Under the pieces are notes generated by a model, which did not search any database, was not told the DNA's origin, and was given only the letters and a program-made list of their open reading frames with translations. Shown one piece after another: positions 26,203-34,937 of a DNA stretch of 64,000 nucleotides. The position numbers and the translations under genes were made by a program. How positions within the stretch are numbered: position 1 is the stretch's first letter; each line of letters begins with the position of its first letter. Source of the stretch: Dichelobacter nodosus (GTDB lineage: Bacteria; Pseudomonadota; Gammaproteobacteria; Cardiobacteriales; Cardiobacteriaceae); NCBI RefSeq assembly GCF_001263335.1, contig NZ_LGVW01000034.1:37241-101240 (forward strand), written 5' to 3'.

Positions 26203-26760
26203 ATGAATGTGGTTGAAGTAGAAGTTCCGCAAGGAGTGTATTGGGTTAGTAATGATGATGCGTTAGGGCATACTTACAAAATCACCGCGGTTTCCTCAAA
26301 AGGAGAAGCGGAGAAGGATTATAGTAATAAATTTGATGCGGATCAGATGTTTGATTTTTTGTGTGGCAAATATAATCTGATTCGGATTTCGCAAACCATC
26401 GCCATTAATCCTGAACGCGCCGATATTATCGTGCAACAAGAAAACGATTTGGCAGTGTGCATGAGCGATGGCTCTACTTTGAATTCTAAAGATTTTTGCC
26501 GTGACAAACCGCAAAAAGTTGTCGCTTATCGTATTAATCAAATTCAAGAACAATCTCATATTCCATTGAATCATTGGATTGATATTAATACCGGCGAAAT
26601 GGTGCTTTACGTTAAAATCCCGATTATCGAATCAGTCAGTTCACATAATCAATTGCTCACTATTAAAACGCGTTACGGCACCAGTTTTGATTTTGCCTGC
26701 TCAAATAAACCGCAGGCGGAAGCAACGGTAATAGAAATACAAAACTATTTAACTTTATAA
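26203..26760 (+). CDS. hypothetical protein, unrecognised
   Basis: 185 residues, or 183 if GTG 26209 is used; the GTG is better spaced from the GGAG at 26198-26201. No signal peptide or membrane helix is seen. The protein is mixed alpha/beta in appearance, with four cysteines (DFLCGKY, LAVCMSDG, KDFCRDK, FDFACSN). Codon use is like its neighbours and it lies between a good ribosome site and a strong terminator, so it is very likely a real gene. It follows uup by 38 bases and may share its transcript. I do not recognise the family. Confidence 0.7.
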   Translation: MNVVEVEVPQGVYWVSNDDALGHTYKITAVSSKGEAEKDYSNKFDADQMFDFLCGKYNLIRISQTIAINPERADIIVQQENDLAVCMSDGSTLNSKDFCRDKPQKVVAYRINQIQEQSHIPLNHWIDINTGEMVLYVKIPIIESVSSHNQLLTIKTRYGTSFDFACSNKPQAEATVIEIQNYLTL

Positions 26761-26771
26761 AATATCAATTA

Positions 26772-26797
26772 AAAACCCCGCCGCGGCGGGGTTTTTT
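26772..26797. terminator. bidirectional intrinsic terminator
   Basis: The GC-rich palindrome ccccgccg/cggcgggg is flanked by A5 and T6. It ends the unknown gene on the plus strand and the converging permease gene on the minus strand. Confidence 0.9.
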
Positions 26798-26801
26798 ACG
26801 T

Positions 26802-28106
26802 TTAAGAAAAATTAATTCCAACCATAATTAAGCGGAATAATAAAATCGCGGTCACCGTCCAAACGCCGACATTTAACGTTTTTATTTTGCCGGTGCAGGC
26901 GGCGATTAAGGTATAACTGATAAAACCTAAAGTAATGCCGTCAGCAATAGAATAAGTCAGCGGCATGCCCAATATCGTGATCATTGCTGGCGCGGCTTCG
27001 CCGATATCTTCCCAATGAATATCGCCCAAAGCGTACATCATCAAAACCGCAACGTATAAAATCACGCCGCTGGTGGCTTCAACCGGAATCATATGAGCCA
27101 GCGGTGCAAAAAATAAAGCCGCTAAAAATAATATGCCGACAACAACCGCCATCAATCCAGTTCTACCGCCGGCAGTGACGCCCGCCGCACTTTCAATATA
27201 ACTGGTGGTGTTAGACGTTCCCAAAGCAGCGCCGATGACGGTAGCCGTACTGTCTGCTAATAATGCTTTCTTTAAATTAGGAATTTTTTGATCGGCGGTC
27301 ATCAATCCAGCGCGTCCCGTCACGCCGATTAACGTGCCTGCCGTATCAAATAAATCCACAAAAAAGAAGGCGAAAACCACGCTCAGCATACTGGTTGAAC
27401 AAGCGCTGGCTAAATCCATTTGCATAAAAGTGGGCATCAATGAAGGCGGCGACGCAATGATGCCCGTATATGAACTGTGTCCCGTGCATAAACTGATCAC
27501 CGTGATGATGAGCATCGCTAATAATGTTCCGCCCCAAATTTTAAAAGATTGAAAAATGATGATGAGCAAGAAACAAAAAAACGTCATCGCGGGCACATAA
27601 TGCGTTAAATTGCCGATGCGCGTCAGCGTTACGGGGTGCGCAACGATAATGCCGGCTTCTTTCATCGCAATAATGGCTAAAAATCCGCCGATTCCAGCAG
27701 CGATGGCTTTTTTAAGCGGATTAGGAATTGCGTTAATCACCCATTCGCGAATGTGGCATAAACTGATTACGATAAACAATAAACCAGAGAGAAAAACGCA
27801 GCCGAGCGCGGTTTGCCACGTTTGTCCCATACCGATAACAACGGTAAACGTAAAAAAAGCGTTTAATCCCATGCCGGGGGCAAGCGCGACCGGCAAATTG
27901 GCGTATATTCCCATGATAAAACAACCGGCTGCCGCTGCGAGACAAGTCGCTACAAAAACAGCGCCAGAATCCATGCCGGCTTGACTTAATAAGCTGGGAT
28001 TGACAAAAACGATATATGCCATCGTCAAAAAAGTAGTAATACCGGCGGTAATTTCTTGTTTAACCGTCGTTTGATAGTGCTTCAGTTGAAAATGTTTTTC
28101 GAGCAT
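26802..28106 (-). CDS. NCS2 family (AzgA-like) purine permease
   Basis: 434 residues with about 12-14 membrane segments. The N-terminus EITAGITTFLTMAYIVFVNPSLL and the block LAPGMGLNAFFTF are diagnostic of the adenine/guanine/hypoxanthine branch of the nucleobase permeases. FFFVDLFDTAGTLIGVTGRAGLM, LGTSNTTSYIESAAGVTAGGRTGL and LGMPLTYSIADGITLGFISY are also standard. ATG 28106 follows GGGAG by 7 bases. It imports purine bases by proton symport. deoD, the purine nucleoside phosphorylase, is elsewhere in the window. No guanine riboswitch is seen in the short upstream gap. Confidence 0.93.
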   Translation of the reverse strand: MLEKHFQLKHYQTTVKQEITAGITTFLTMAYIVFVNPSLLSQAGMDSGAVFVATCLAAAAGCFIMGIYANLPVALAPGMGLNAFFTFTVVIGMGQTWQTALGCVFLSGLLFIVISLCHIREWVINAIPNPLKKAIAAGIGGFLAIIAMKEAGIIVAHPVTLTRIGNLTHYVPAMTFFCFLLIIIFQSFKIWGGTLLAMLIITVISLCTGHSSYTGIIASPPSLMPTFMQMDLASACSTSMLSVVFAFFFVDLFDTAGTLIGVTGRAGLMTADQKIPNLKKALLADSTATVIGAALGTSNTTSYIESAAGVTAGGRTGLMAVVVGILFLAALFFAPLAHMIPVEATSGVILYVAVLMMYALGDIHWEDIGEAAPAMITILGMPLTYSIADGITLGFISYTLIAACTGKIKTLNVGVWTVTAILLFRLIMVGINFS

Positions 28107-28154
28107 CAAAAACTCCCAAAAGCGGTGCATCATAGCGCAATCGTATCAATTTGT

Positions 28155-28943
28155 TCACTTTTTTATGTTGAAAAAAGCGTGGGCGTTGTTCGTTGTGATG
28201 GCGGCAACGTGGGACATCGTTTGCTGACGGCATTGGGCAACCACGCGTAACACTTCGGGCAAATATTTGGGTTCATTATTGAGCGGGCAGGGCAGCAGTG
28301 TTTTTGGCGTTAAATATGGTGCATCGCTTTCAATCATCAGGCGATCATCGGGAATTTCGGCAACAATATCGCGCAAATTGTCGCCGCGTTTGGGATCGCA
28401 AATCCAGCCGGTAATGCCAATATATAAACCGTGATCGAGCGCCCAATGCAGTTCTGAACGTGTTCCCGTAAAACAGTGCCACACCGCTTTAGGAATGGAC
28501 GGCAGATAACTGCTTAAAATGCGTTGAAAATCAGGAAATGCCGCGCGCATATGCAAAAAAACGGGTTTTTGTACAGCGCTGGCAACAGCTAATTGATCGT
28601 GAAAACAGCGTTGTTGTTGCAACGCGCTTGATAAATTGCGGAAATAATCGAGTCCCATTTCACCAACGGCAACTACGCGTTCATCTCGACAAATCATTTG
28701 CAATAAAGCGGGGTGATATTGTGGATTCCATTGGCTGGCGTGATGTGGGTGAAAGCCGGCGGTGGTAAAAAGTTCGCGATAATGTTCGGTGAGTTGTAAT
28801 CCCAATTCATTGCTTTGCCAATCGCTGCCGGTAATGATTTGTTGCACAACGCCCGCGGCGCGTGCTTCTGCCAAAATACGCGGAATTTCTGGATATAACC
28901 GAGAACTGGTGAGATTGCAGCCAATATCGATGATCGGATTCAT
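28155..28943 (-). CDS. tatD: TatD family metal-dependent hydrolase (DNase)
   Basis: 262 residues. The metal ligands are visible: DIGCNLT at the N-terminus (usually D-x-H-x-H in YcfH but D-x-x-x-N in TatD proper), GEMGLDYFRN, FLHMRAAF, WHCFTGT and the C-terminal ESDAPYLTPKTL. TatD proteins are 3'-5' exonucleases acting on single-stranded DNA and are implicated in repair. IDIGCNLTSSR supports TatD rather than the paralogues YcfH or YjjV. It overlaps the preceding small gene as ATGA. Confidence 0.93.
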   Translation of the reverse strand: MNPIIDIGCNLTSSRLYPEIPRILAEARAAGVVQQIITGSDWQSNELGLQLTEHYRELFTTAGFHPHHASQWNPQYHPALLQMICRDERVVAVGEMGLDYFRNLSSALQQQRCFHDQLAVASAVQKPVFLHMRAAFPDFQRILSSYLPSIPKAVWHCFTGTRSELHWALDHGLYIGITGWICDPKRGDNLRDIVAEIPDDRLMIESDAPYLTPKTLLPCPLNNEPKYLPEVLRVVAQCRQQTMSHVAAITTNNAHAFFNIKK

Positions 28944-29122
28944 AATTTAATCAAAAAGATACAAAATAAAATCACCGCCAGCATTAAAATGATGAACGTG
29001 CCCCAATGTTGCGGCGCGGCGGCGCTTTCGTCAAAAAGTTGTTTGATGGCGTGCGGGTGTTTATAAAGTCGCCAAAGTATGAAAATGACTACGAAAACGA
29101 TCGCGATTTTATTCCAATCCAT
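28940..29122 (-). CDS. small two-helix membrane protein, unknown function
   Basis: 60 residues with two hydrophobic helices, KIAIVFVVIFILWRLY and GTFIILMLAVILFCIFLI, joined by a short polar linker. A GGAAA site lies upstream, and its stop overlaps the tatD start as ATGA, which strongly supports translation. No family is recognised. The coupling with tatD is seen, but no functional link can be claimed. Confidence 0.72.
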   Translation of the reverse strand: MDWNKIAIVFVVIFILWRLYKHPHAIKQLFDESAAAPQHWGTFIILMLAVILFCIFLIKL

Positions 29123-29230
29123 AATGATTTCCTTAATTTTTGTTGATGGAGAAGTTTAATAGATTTGATGTTTTTTGTCGTTTGAAAAAATAGACATCAA
29201 TTTTGTGATGCGATAAGATTAATTACACCT

Positions 29231-29250
29231 ATCGAATATTTGTTTTCGAT
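29231..29250. promoter_or_regulatory. inverted repeat upstream of the lysozyme-inhibitor-like gene
   Basis: ATCGAA, an 8-base spacer, then TTCGAT form a perfect 6+6 inverted repeat 54 bases before the ATG. It could be an operator or the base of a leader hairpin. Confidence 0.35.
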
Positions 29251-29303
29251 GGATTTATTTAATGAATAATAGAATTTTCTATTTTTTTATCTGGGAGTTA
29301 CTG

Positions 29304-29996
29304 ATGAAAAAAGAACAATTTTTAGCGGCAGCGTTGCTCGTATTTGGATTTTCCACTGCAGCGCACGCGGAATTGATGAGTTACCGCTGCGATCAAGATC
29401 GTAAAATTGACGTGGTTTATTCCTTCAACAGCGCTGGCGTTCCAACCAAAGCAGAAGTGATGATTCAAGGGAAAAAACGCGTTTTAAATTACAATATGGA
29501 TCGTTCTGATAACGTTGACAGCTTTTTTAATGACAAAGCCGGTTATGAATTAAGCTCTAACATTATCACCCGCGATGATTATCATAGCTCTAGCATTATG
29601 ATTATGTCGCCGAAAAGCGAAATTCTCTTTAAAAACTGTTCTGCAGCGATGAGCACGATTCAACCGGTGATGAGCGAAGATGCGCCGTCTGTTGATGCCA
29701 ACGTTGTTACTTCCGTTAAACAAGCTAATTACGTTTGCCAACAAGGCAAAAAAATGAAAGTGGAATACGGTTTTAATGAAGTCGGCATTCCGGTTTATGC
29801 GTTGGTTAATTTCAAAGGAACAAAATTAAAATTGCCTTATGATTTAGACCAATCCAGCGAAGCCAGCACATTTTTTACTAAAGATGGCTACGTTTTCGCC
29901 GGCGACGGAATGACCGTTGATACTTACCGCAATTCATTCATGATGTTGACCGCTCCGAGCAACGAAATCCTTTATAAAATGTGTAAAGCACGTTAA
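29304..29996 (+). CDS. secreted tandem ACP/MliC-like protein (putative lysozyme inhibitor or adhesin)
   Basis: 230 residues from ATG 29304, preceded by GGGAG. A signal peptide ends ...STAAHA-ELMS. Two homologous domains of about 85 residues follow: the first begins YRCDQDRKIDVVYSFNSAGV, the second YVCQQGKKMKVEYGFNEVGI. Each closes with a Cys (LFKNC, LYKMC), so each probably holds one disulfide. The second domain closely resembles the Neisseria adhesin complex protein ACP (VCQQGKKVKV, ITAPDNQIVFKDC, from memory), a MliC-fold inhibitor of C-type lysozyme. A tandem pair is unusual, since ACP and MliC are single-domain. Periplasmic or surface location is expected. Confidence 0.8.
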   Translation: MKKEQFLAAALLVFGFSTAAHAELMSYRCDQDRKIDVVYSFNSAGVPTKAEVMIQGKKRVLNYNMDRSDNVDSFFNDKAGYELSSNIITRDDYHSSSIMIMSPKSEILFKNCSAAMSTIQPVMSEDAPSVDANVVTSVKQANYVCQQGKKMKVEYGFNEVGIPVYALVNFKGTKLKLPYDLDQSSEASTFFTKDGYVFAGDGMTVDTYRNSFMMLTAPSNEILYKMCKAR

Positions 29997-30019
29997 TCGT
30001 AGCGCATCATTTTTTAAGT

Positions 30020-30046
30020 GGCTGCATTTTGTGCAGCCGTTTTTTT
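30020..30046 (+). terminator. intrinsic terminator
   Basis: The stem ggctgca/tgcagcc with a TTTTG loop is followed by GTTTTTTT. It ends the ACP-like gene; the T-run touches the stop codon of the converging map gene. Confidence 0.87.
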
Positions 30047-30836
30047 AACCGCACGCTTTTCTTCCCGATGCGCGTTCTTTTGCGCTTAAAGTAAAAACTT
30101 CATAACCGGTTTTCGTCACTGCCAACATATGTTCCCATTGTGCTGATAAACTGCGGTCACGGGTGACAGCCGTCCAACCGTCCGGAAGAATTTTCAACGC
30201 TGCGCGTCCGGCATTAATCATCGGCTCGATGGTAAACGTCATACCTTCTTCTAAAACAATTCCGTGATCGGGTTTGCCGTAATGCAATATTTGCGGATCT
30301 TCATGAAAACCCACGCCGATGCCGTGCCCGCAAAATTCGCGTACCACGGAAAAACGTTCTTTTTCAGCAATCGTTTGAATCGCATGACCAATATCGCCCA
30401 ACCGCGCGCCGGGTTTTACCACAGAAATGCCCGCCCACAAACAATCATACGTTACTTCAATCAAACGTTGCGCCAAAACGCCTGCCGTTCCTGCAACATA
30501 CATGCGGCTACTGTCGCCGTGATAACCATCGACGATAACGGTTACATCAATATTGACGATATCGCCGTTTTTGAGTTTTTTATCGCTGGGAATACCGTGA
30601 CAAATCACATGGTTAACCGAAATGCACGTTGCTTTTGGAAAAGGCGGATTACCGTAACCCAAACAAGCCGAAACGGCGCCGCGTTGCGCGATATATTGTT
30701 GGCACAATTCATCTAATTGCGCGGTGGTGATGCCGACTTGAACGTGCGGCGTAATCATATCGAGCACATCGGCAGCCAATTGACCGGCAACGCGCATTTT
30801 TTCAAGCGCTGCCGCGTCTTTTAATAAAATATTCAT
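30045..30836 (-). CDS. map: methionine aminopeptidase, type I
   Basis: 263 residues from ATG 30836, with AAGGA 9 bases upstream. It removes the initiator Met from nascent proteins. The five metal ligands are visible: two Asp in NIDVTVIVDGYHGDSSRMY, His in EFCGHGIGVGFHEDP, Glu in FTIEPMIN, and Glu in AQWEHMLAVT. CLGYGNPPFPKATCISVNHVICHG is the typical substrate-pocket region. It is divergent from rpsB, the standard arrangement. Confidence 0.97.
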   Translation of the reverse strand: MNILLKDAAALEKMRVAGQLAADVLDMITPHVQVGITTAQLDELCQQYIAQRGAVSACLGYGNPPFPKATCISVNHVICHGIPSDKKLKNGDIVNIDVTVIVDGYHGDSSRMYVAGTAGVLAQRLIEVTYDCLWAGISVVKPGARLGDIGHAIQTIAEKERFSVVREFCGHGIGVGFHEDPQILHYGKPDHGIVLEEGMTFTIEPMINAGRAALKILPDGWTAVTRDRSLSAQWEHMLAVTKTGYEVFTLSAKERASGRKACG

Positions 30837-30901
30837 GAAAAAATTCCTTAGAAAGATTGAATGAAACGTTTGCACGTATTGAGCGCTTGATAGCGCTTTT
30901 T

Positions 30902-30930
30902 TTGGTAAAAATGGTCAAATATGATATAAA
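30902..30930 (+). promoter_or_regulatory. sigma-70 promoter of rpsB-tsf
   Basis: TTGGTA (30902-30907), a 17-base spacer and TATAAA (30925-30930) lie 115 bases before the rpsB start. Confidence 0.7.
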
Positions 30931-30937
30931 GCACGCC

Positions 30938-31044
30938 GCCGTAAGGCAATTAAAACACACAAATACCAAAACATCGCTTCGGGTGCGCTGCGGCGTTGAA
31001 GCATGGGTATTTGGAGGAACAACCCTATTTTTTTGGAGTAACTT
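30938..31044 (+). promoter_or_regulatory. rpsB 5' leader, possible S2 autoregulatory element
   Basis: A leader of about 107 bases separates the promoter from rpsB. It contains a potential hairpin around 31003-31027 (GGGTATTTGGAGGAACAACCC) whose loop carries a GGAGG-like sequence, before the true site TTTTGGAG at 31033-31040. E. coli rpsB is autogenously repressed through its leader; equivalence here is inference. Confidence 0.35.
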
Positions 31045-31848
31045 ATGACACAAGTCAGCATGCGCGATCTGTTTGAAGCCGGCGCTCATTTCGGTCACCG
31101 CGCCCGTTTTTGGAATCCTAAAATGGCGCCTTATATTTATGGCAAACGTGGCGACATTCACATCATTAATTTGGAACAAACCGTTCCGATGTTAAACGAT
31201 GCTTTGAACTTTTTAAGCGCTGTTGTGGGCAATGGCGGACGCGTCATGTTTGTAGGCACAAAACGTAGCGCGAGCGATGCCATTTCTGAAGCAGCCAGCC
31301 GTTGCGGTATGCCTTATGTAAATTTCCGTTGGCTCGGCGGCATGATGACCAACTTTAAAACCATTCGCCAATCCATTCGCCGTTTGGAAGAAATTGAAAA
31401 AATGGCAGAAGATGGTACGTATGACAAATTATCTAAAAAAGAAGTCATCGTTTTAGAACGCGAACGGGAAAAGTTAGCGCGCGCGTTAACCGGCATTCGT
31501 TCTATGAAACATTTGCCAGATGTTTTATTCGTGGTTGACGTGGGGCACGAACGCATCGCAATTCAAGAAGCGATGAAATTGGGCATTCCGGTAGTTGGCG
31601 TGGTTGATACTAATAACGATATTGAAGGCGTTGACTACATTATTCCGGGAAATGATGATTCTGTGCGCGCGATTCGTTTATATGTAAATGCGGCAGCCGA
31701 TACGATTGAACACGCTAAAGCGGCAGCAGCTGTGCGCGGTGGCGATAATGCGGAAGAAGAATTAGCGGAAGCAATTTCTCAAGAAGAACCTTCTGCGGCA
31801 GAAGAGTTGCCAGATGATATGGCAGATAATGAAAACGAATTTGAGTAA
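31045..31848 (+). CDS. rpsB: 30S ribosomal protein S2
   Basis: 267 residues. It starts [19 protein letters not shown] and contains [14 protein letters not shown], the family signatures [15 protein letters not shown] and [13 protein letters not shown], and [20 protein letters not shown]. The acidic C-terminal tail (about 30 residues) is longer than in E. coli. TTTTGGAG precedes the ATG. It is first in the rpsB-tsf operon. Confidence 0.98.
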
Positions 31849-31859
31849 GGAGTTTGAAG

Positions 31860-32741
31860 ATGGCAGTTTCTGCACAATTAGTAAAACAATTGCGCGAGCG
31901 CACCGGCGCCGGCATGATGGAATGCAAAAAAGCATTAACTGAAACAAACGGCGATATTGATGCAGCCATTGAATTGATGCGTAAAACCGGCATGGCAAAA
32001 GCTGATAAAAAAGCAAGCCGTGTTGCCGCAGAAGGCACGTTGGTGGTTTCAATCTCTGATGATCAAAAACAGGCAACTTTATTAGAAGCCAATTGTGAAA
32101 CGGATTTCGTAGCAATGGGCGATGAATTCCAAGAATTTGCGGGTAAAACGGTAGAACTCGTGCGCGCAAAGGCAATTGCAGATGTTGATGCATTATTAGC
32201 GGCTGAATATGAAGCTGGTAAAACGGTAGACGATCGCCGTCGCGAATTGATTGCCAAAATTGGTGAAAATATGGCGTTGCGTCGTTTTGTGACTTTATCT
32301 TCTCAAGACGGCATTATTGGGCATTATGTTCACGGCAATCGTATTGGCGTTTTGGTGGAACTCAAAGGCGGCGATGCTGAATTAGCTAAAGATATTGCAA
32401 TGCATGTTGCAGCAACTAATCCGATTGCGCTTGATGCGGCTTCTTTGCCCCAAGATTTTCTGGACAAAGAAAACGAAATCCATCGCGCAAAATTCGAGCA
32501 AAGCGGTAAACCTGCTCATGTGATTGACATGATGCTCGAAGGCGCAATGAAGAAATTATTTTCTGAAGTTGTGTTGTTGAATCAAAAATTTGTGAAAAAT
32601 CCTGAACAAAGTATTGAGGATTTACTCAAATCTCATAAAGCAACGATTATTCAATATGTTCGCTACGAATTAGGCGAAGGCATTGAAAAAGAAGAAACTG
32701 ATTTTGCTGCCGAAGTAATGGCGCAAGCAAAAGGACAATAG
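31860..32741 (+). CDS. tsf: elongation factor Ts
   Basis: 293 residues from ATG 31860 ([20 protein letters not shown]), with AAGGAG about 7 bases upstream; a TTG at 31854 is too close to that site. EF-Ts is the nucleotide-exchange factor of EF-Tu. [22 protein letters not shown] is the UBA-like N-terminal domain, [10 protein letters not shown] the core signature, and [10 protein letters not shown] and [15 protein letters not shown] the C-terminal blocks. It follows rpsB by 11 bases and ends in a terminator. Confidence 0.98.
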
Positions 32742-32757
32742 TTTTTCATCGTCGATG

Positions 32758-32785
32758 AAACCGCCGCTTGACGGCGGTTTTTTTT
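32758..32785 (+). terminator. intrinsic terminator after tsf
   Basis: The stem ccgccg/cggcgg with loop CTTGA is preceded by AAA and followed by eight T. It ends the rpsB-tsf transcript. Confidence 0.9.
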
Positions 32786-32864
32786 AGAAGAAATACATCA
32801 AAATGATAGTCATTAAACGGTAATTTTCGGTATTTTGAAACATAAATACCGCGATAAATCTCGA

Positions 32865-32870
32865 TATAAT
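32865..32870 (+). promoter_or_regulatory. -10 element of the pyrH operon promoter
   Basis: A consensus TATAAT lies 31 bases before the pyrH start. No good -35 is present at 16-18 bases, so only the -10 can be supported. Confidence 0.5.
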
Positions 32871-32900
32871 GCACGCAATATTTATCTTATGGAGTTTTAA

Positions 32901-33626
32901 ATGAGCACAAAACCAAAGCCAAGATATCGCCGTATTTTATTAAAAATGAGTGGCGAAGCATTGATGGGCAATCAAGCATTTGGTTTAGATCCTAAAGTAG
33001 TTAATCGGATTGCCGATGAAGTGCGGCAATTGCATGAAGCCGGCGTACAAGTTGCCATTGTGATTGGCGGCGGTAATTTATTTCGTGGCGCGCAATTGGC
33101 AGCACTCGGCATGGAACGCGTCACCGGCGATCATATGGGCATGTTGGCAACTTTAATGAATTCTTTGGCAATGCAAGATGCTTTAGAACAAATTGGCGTT
33201 CCCGTGCGCACGGTTTCGGCGTTGCGCGTTGATGAAATTTGTGAACCATACATTCGCCGGCGCGCGATTCGTCATTTGGAAAAAGGGAATGTTGTTATTA
33301 GCGCGGCGGGCACGGGCAATCCCTTTTTTACTACGGATTCGGCGGCAAGTTTGCGCGCAATTGAATTAGAAGTAGACGCGATGTTTAAAGCGACGAAAGT
33401 CGATGGAATTTACACAAAAGATCCGAACCGTTATGACGATGCCGTAAAATACCACGATTTAAGTTATCAAAAAGCGTTAACGGATAATTTAGGCGTTATG
33501 GACGCCACATCTATCGTAATGTGTCGCGATAATCATATGCCGTTGATTGTTTTTGATATGACGAAAGCCGGCGAAATTATTCGCGCGGTTTTTGGTGAAG
33601 ATGTAGGCACCATTGTTCATGCATAA
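32901..33626 (+). CDS. pyrH: uridylate kinase
   Basis: 241 residues. It phosphorylates UMP to UDP in an amino-acid-kinase fold. [16 protein letters not shown] is the N-terminal phosphate loop; [30 protein letters not shown], the [14 protein letters not shown] block and the substrate loop [15 protein letters not shown] follow. TATGGAG precedes the ATG. It heads pyrH-frr-uppS-cdsA-rseP, which is tightly packed. Confidence 0.98.
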   Translation: MSTKPKPRYRRILLKMSGEALMGNQAFGLDPKVVNRIADEVRQLHEAGVQVAIVIGGGNLFRGAQLAALGMERVTGDHMGMLATLMNSLAMQDALEQIGVPVRTVSALRVDEICEPYIRRRAIRHLEKGNVVISAAGTGNPFFTTDSAASLRAIELEVDAMFKATKVDGIYTKDPNRYDDAVKYHDLSYQKALTDNLGVMDATSIVMCRDNHMPLIVFDMTKAGEIIRAVFGEDVGTIVHA

Positions 33627-33635
33627 GGAGCAGTT

Positions 33636-34193
33636 ATGACTCAAGAAATTTTAAAAGATACGCAATCGAGAATGAAAAAATCAGTTCAAACGTTGGAAGC
33701 GGATTTAACGAAAATCCGCACTGGACGCGCGAATGTTAGTTTATTAGATCATATTGAAGTGGAATATTACGGCGCGATGGTGCCTTTATCGCAAGCTGCC
33801 AATGTTAACGTTACCGATCACCGCACGTTGAGCATTCAAATTTGGGAACGCGATATGGTGGCAAAAATTGAAAAGGCGATTATTAATTCTGATTTGGGAT
33901 TAACGCCAAATACCGCTGGTCAAAATATTCATATTAATTTGCCGCCGCTGACTGAAGAACGCCGCAAAGAAATGGTAAAAGTGGTGAAAAATGAAGGCGA
34001 GCAAGCCAAAATTGCCGTGCGCAATATTCGCCGTGACGCCAATCAATCTTTGTCTAAGTTGTTAACACAAAAAGAAATTTCTGAAGACGAACAACGAAAA
34101 AGCGAAGAAGAAATTCAAAAGATTACCGATCATTTCGTTGCCGAGATCGATAAAGTTTTAATGGCTAAAGAAAAAGAATTAATGGAATTGTAA
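33636..34193 (+). CDS. frr: ribosome recycling factor
   Basis: 185 residues, the standard length. With EF-G it splits post-termination ribosomes. SRMKKSVQTLEADLTKIRTGRA, DHIEVEYYGAMVPLSQ, LGLTPNTAGQNIHINLPPLT and RRKEMVKVVKNEGEQAKIAVRNIRRDAN are canonical. AAGGAG precedes the ATG. It lies 9 bases after pyrH and directly abuts uppS. Confidence 0.98.
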   Translation: MTQEILKDTQSRMKKSVQTLEADLTKIRTGRANVSLLDHIEVEYYGAMVPLSQAANVNVTDHRTLSIQIWERDMVAKIEKAIINSDLGLTPNTAGQNIHINLPPLTEERRKEMVKVVKNEGEQAKIAVRNIRRDANQSLSKLLTQKEISEDEQRKSEEEIQKITDHFVAEIDKVLMAKEKELMEL

Positions 34194-34937
34194 ATGGACG
34201 TTTTGCCCGTTCCCCGCCACGTTGCCGTAATTATGGACGGTAACGGTCGCTGGGCAAAAATGCGCCAGAAACCGCGTGTTTTTGGACATCGACAAGGACG
34301 AAATAGTGTTGAAAAAACGATTCGTGCGGCGGCTGATTCTGGCGTTGAAACCTTGAGTTTGTTTGCGTTTAGTACCGAAAATTGGTCGCGCCCCTCAATG
34401 GAAATCGGTTTAATTATGGAATTGATTCAACGCAGTATCGTTGATGAAGCAGAAACATTATGCCGTCAAGATATTCGCCTGCGCTTTTTGGGCAGACGCG
34501 ATAAATTATCTGCATCATTACAAGAAAATTTACAATGGGCAGAAGCGCTGACAAAAAATTGTCAGCGCATGCAAGTCATTTTTGCCATTGATTACAGCGG
34601 TCATTGGGGCATTTTGGAGACAGTTCGTCATTTAGCAAAACAAGTTTCCGCCGGCACTTTATCCGCCGAGCAAATCGATGAAGCCGTTTTTGAAGCCGCC
34701 CGACCCATGCCCGATTTACCGCCCGTTGATTTACTCATTCGCAGCAGCGGCGAATTGCGTATTAGCAATTTTCATTTATGGGAAATTGCATATGCGGAAC
34801 TTTTTTTTACCGATACACTATGGCCGGATTTTGATGAATCATTATTTCGCGAAGCCATTTGTGCTTATCAGGCAAGAGAACGCCGTTATGGCGGTTTATT
34901 ACCACAAAATACAGAGGAAAAATTAGAGGAAAAATAA
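34194..34937 (+). CDS. uppS: undecaprenyl diphosphate synthase
   Basis: 247 residues. It extends farnesyl diphosphate with IPP to the C55 carrier for cell-wall precursors. The catalytic block HVAVIMDGNGRWAKMR has the Mg-binding Asp and the phosphate loop; GHRQG, FAFSTENWSRP, and the C-terminal DLLIRSSGELRISNFHLWE, in which the usual RTGGE reads RSSGE, complete the site. It starts on the base following the frr stop. Its IPP would come from the mevalonate route encoded earlier in the window. Confidence 0.97.
   Translation: MDVLPVPRHVAVIMDGNGRWAKMRQKPRVFGHRQGRNSVEKTIRAAADSGVETLSLFAFSTENWSRPSMEIGLIMELIQRSIVDEAETLCRQDIRLRFLGRRDKLSASLQENLQWAEALTKNCQRMQVIFAIDYSGHWGILETVRHLAKQVSAGTLSAEQIDEAVFEAARPMPDLPPVDLLIRSSGELRISNFHLWEIAYAELFFTDTLWPDFDESLFREAICAYQARERRYGGLLPQNTEEKLEEK

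Noticed and set aside
30264..30716. 150-codon plus-strand open frame
   Set aside because: It is antisense to map; the translation is basic and unlike any family.
31762..32193. 143-codon minus-strand open frame over rpsB/tsf
   Set aside because: It is antisense to two ribosomal operon genes with normal coding features.
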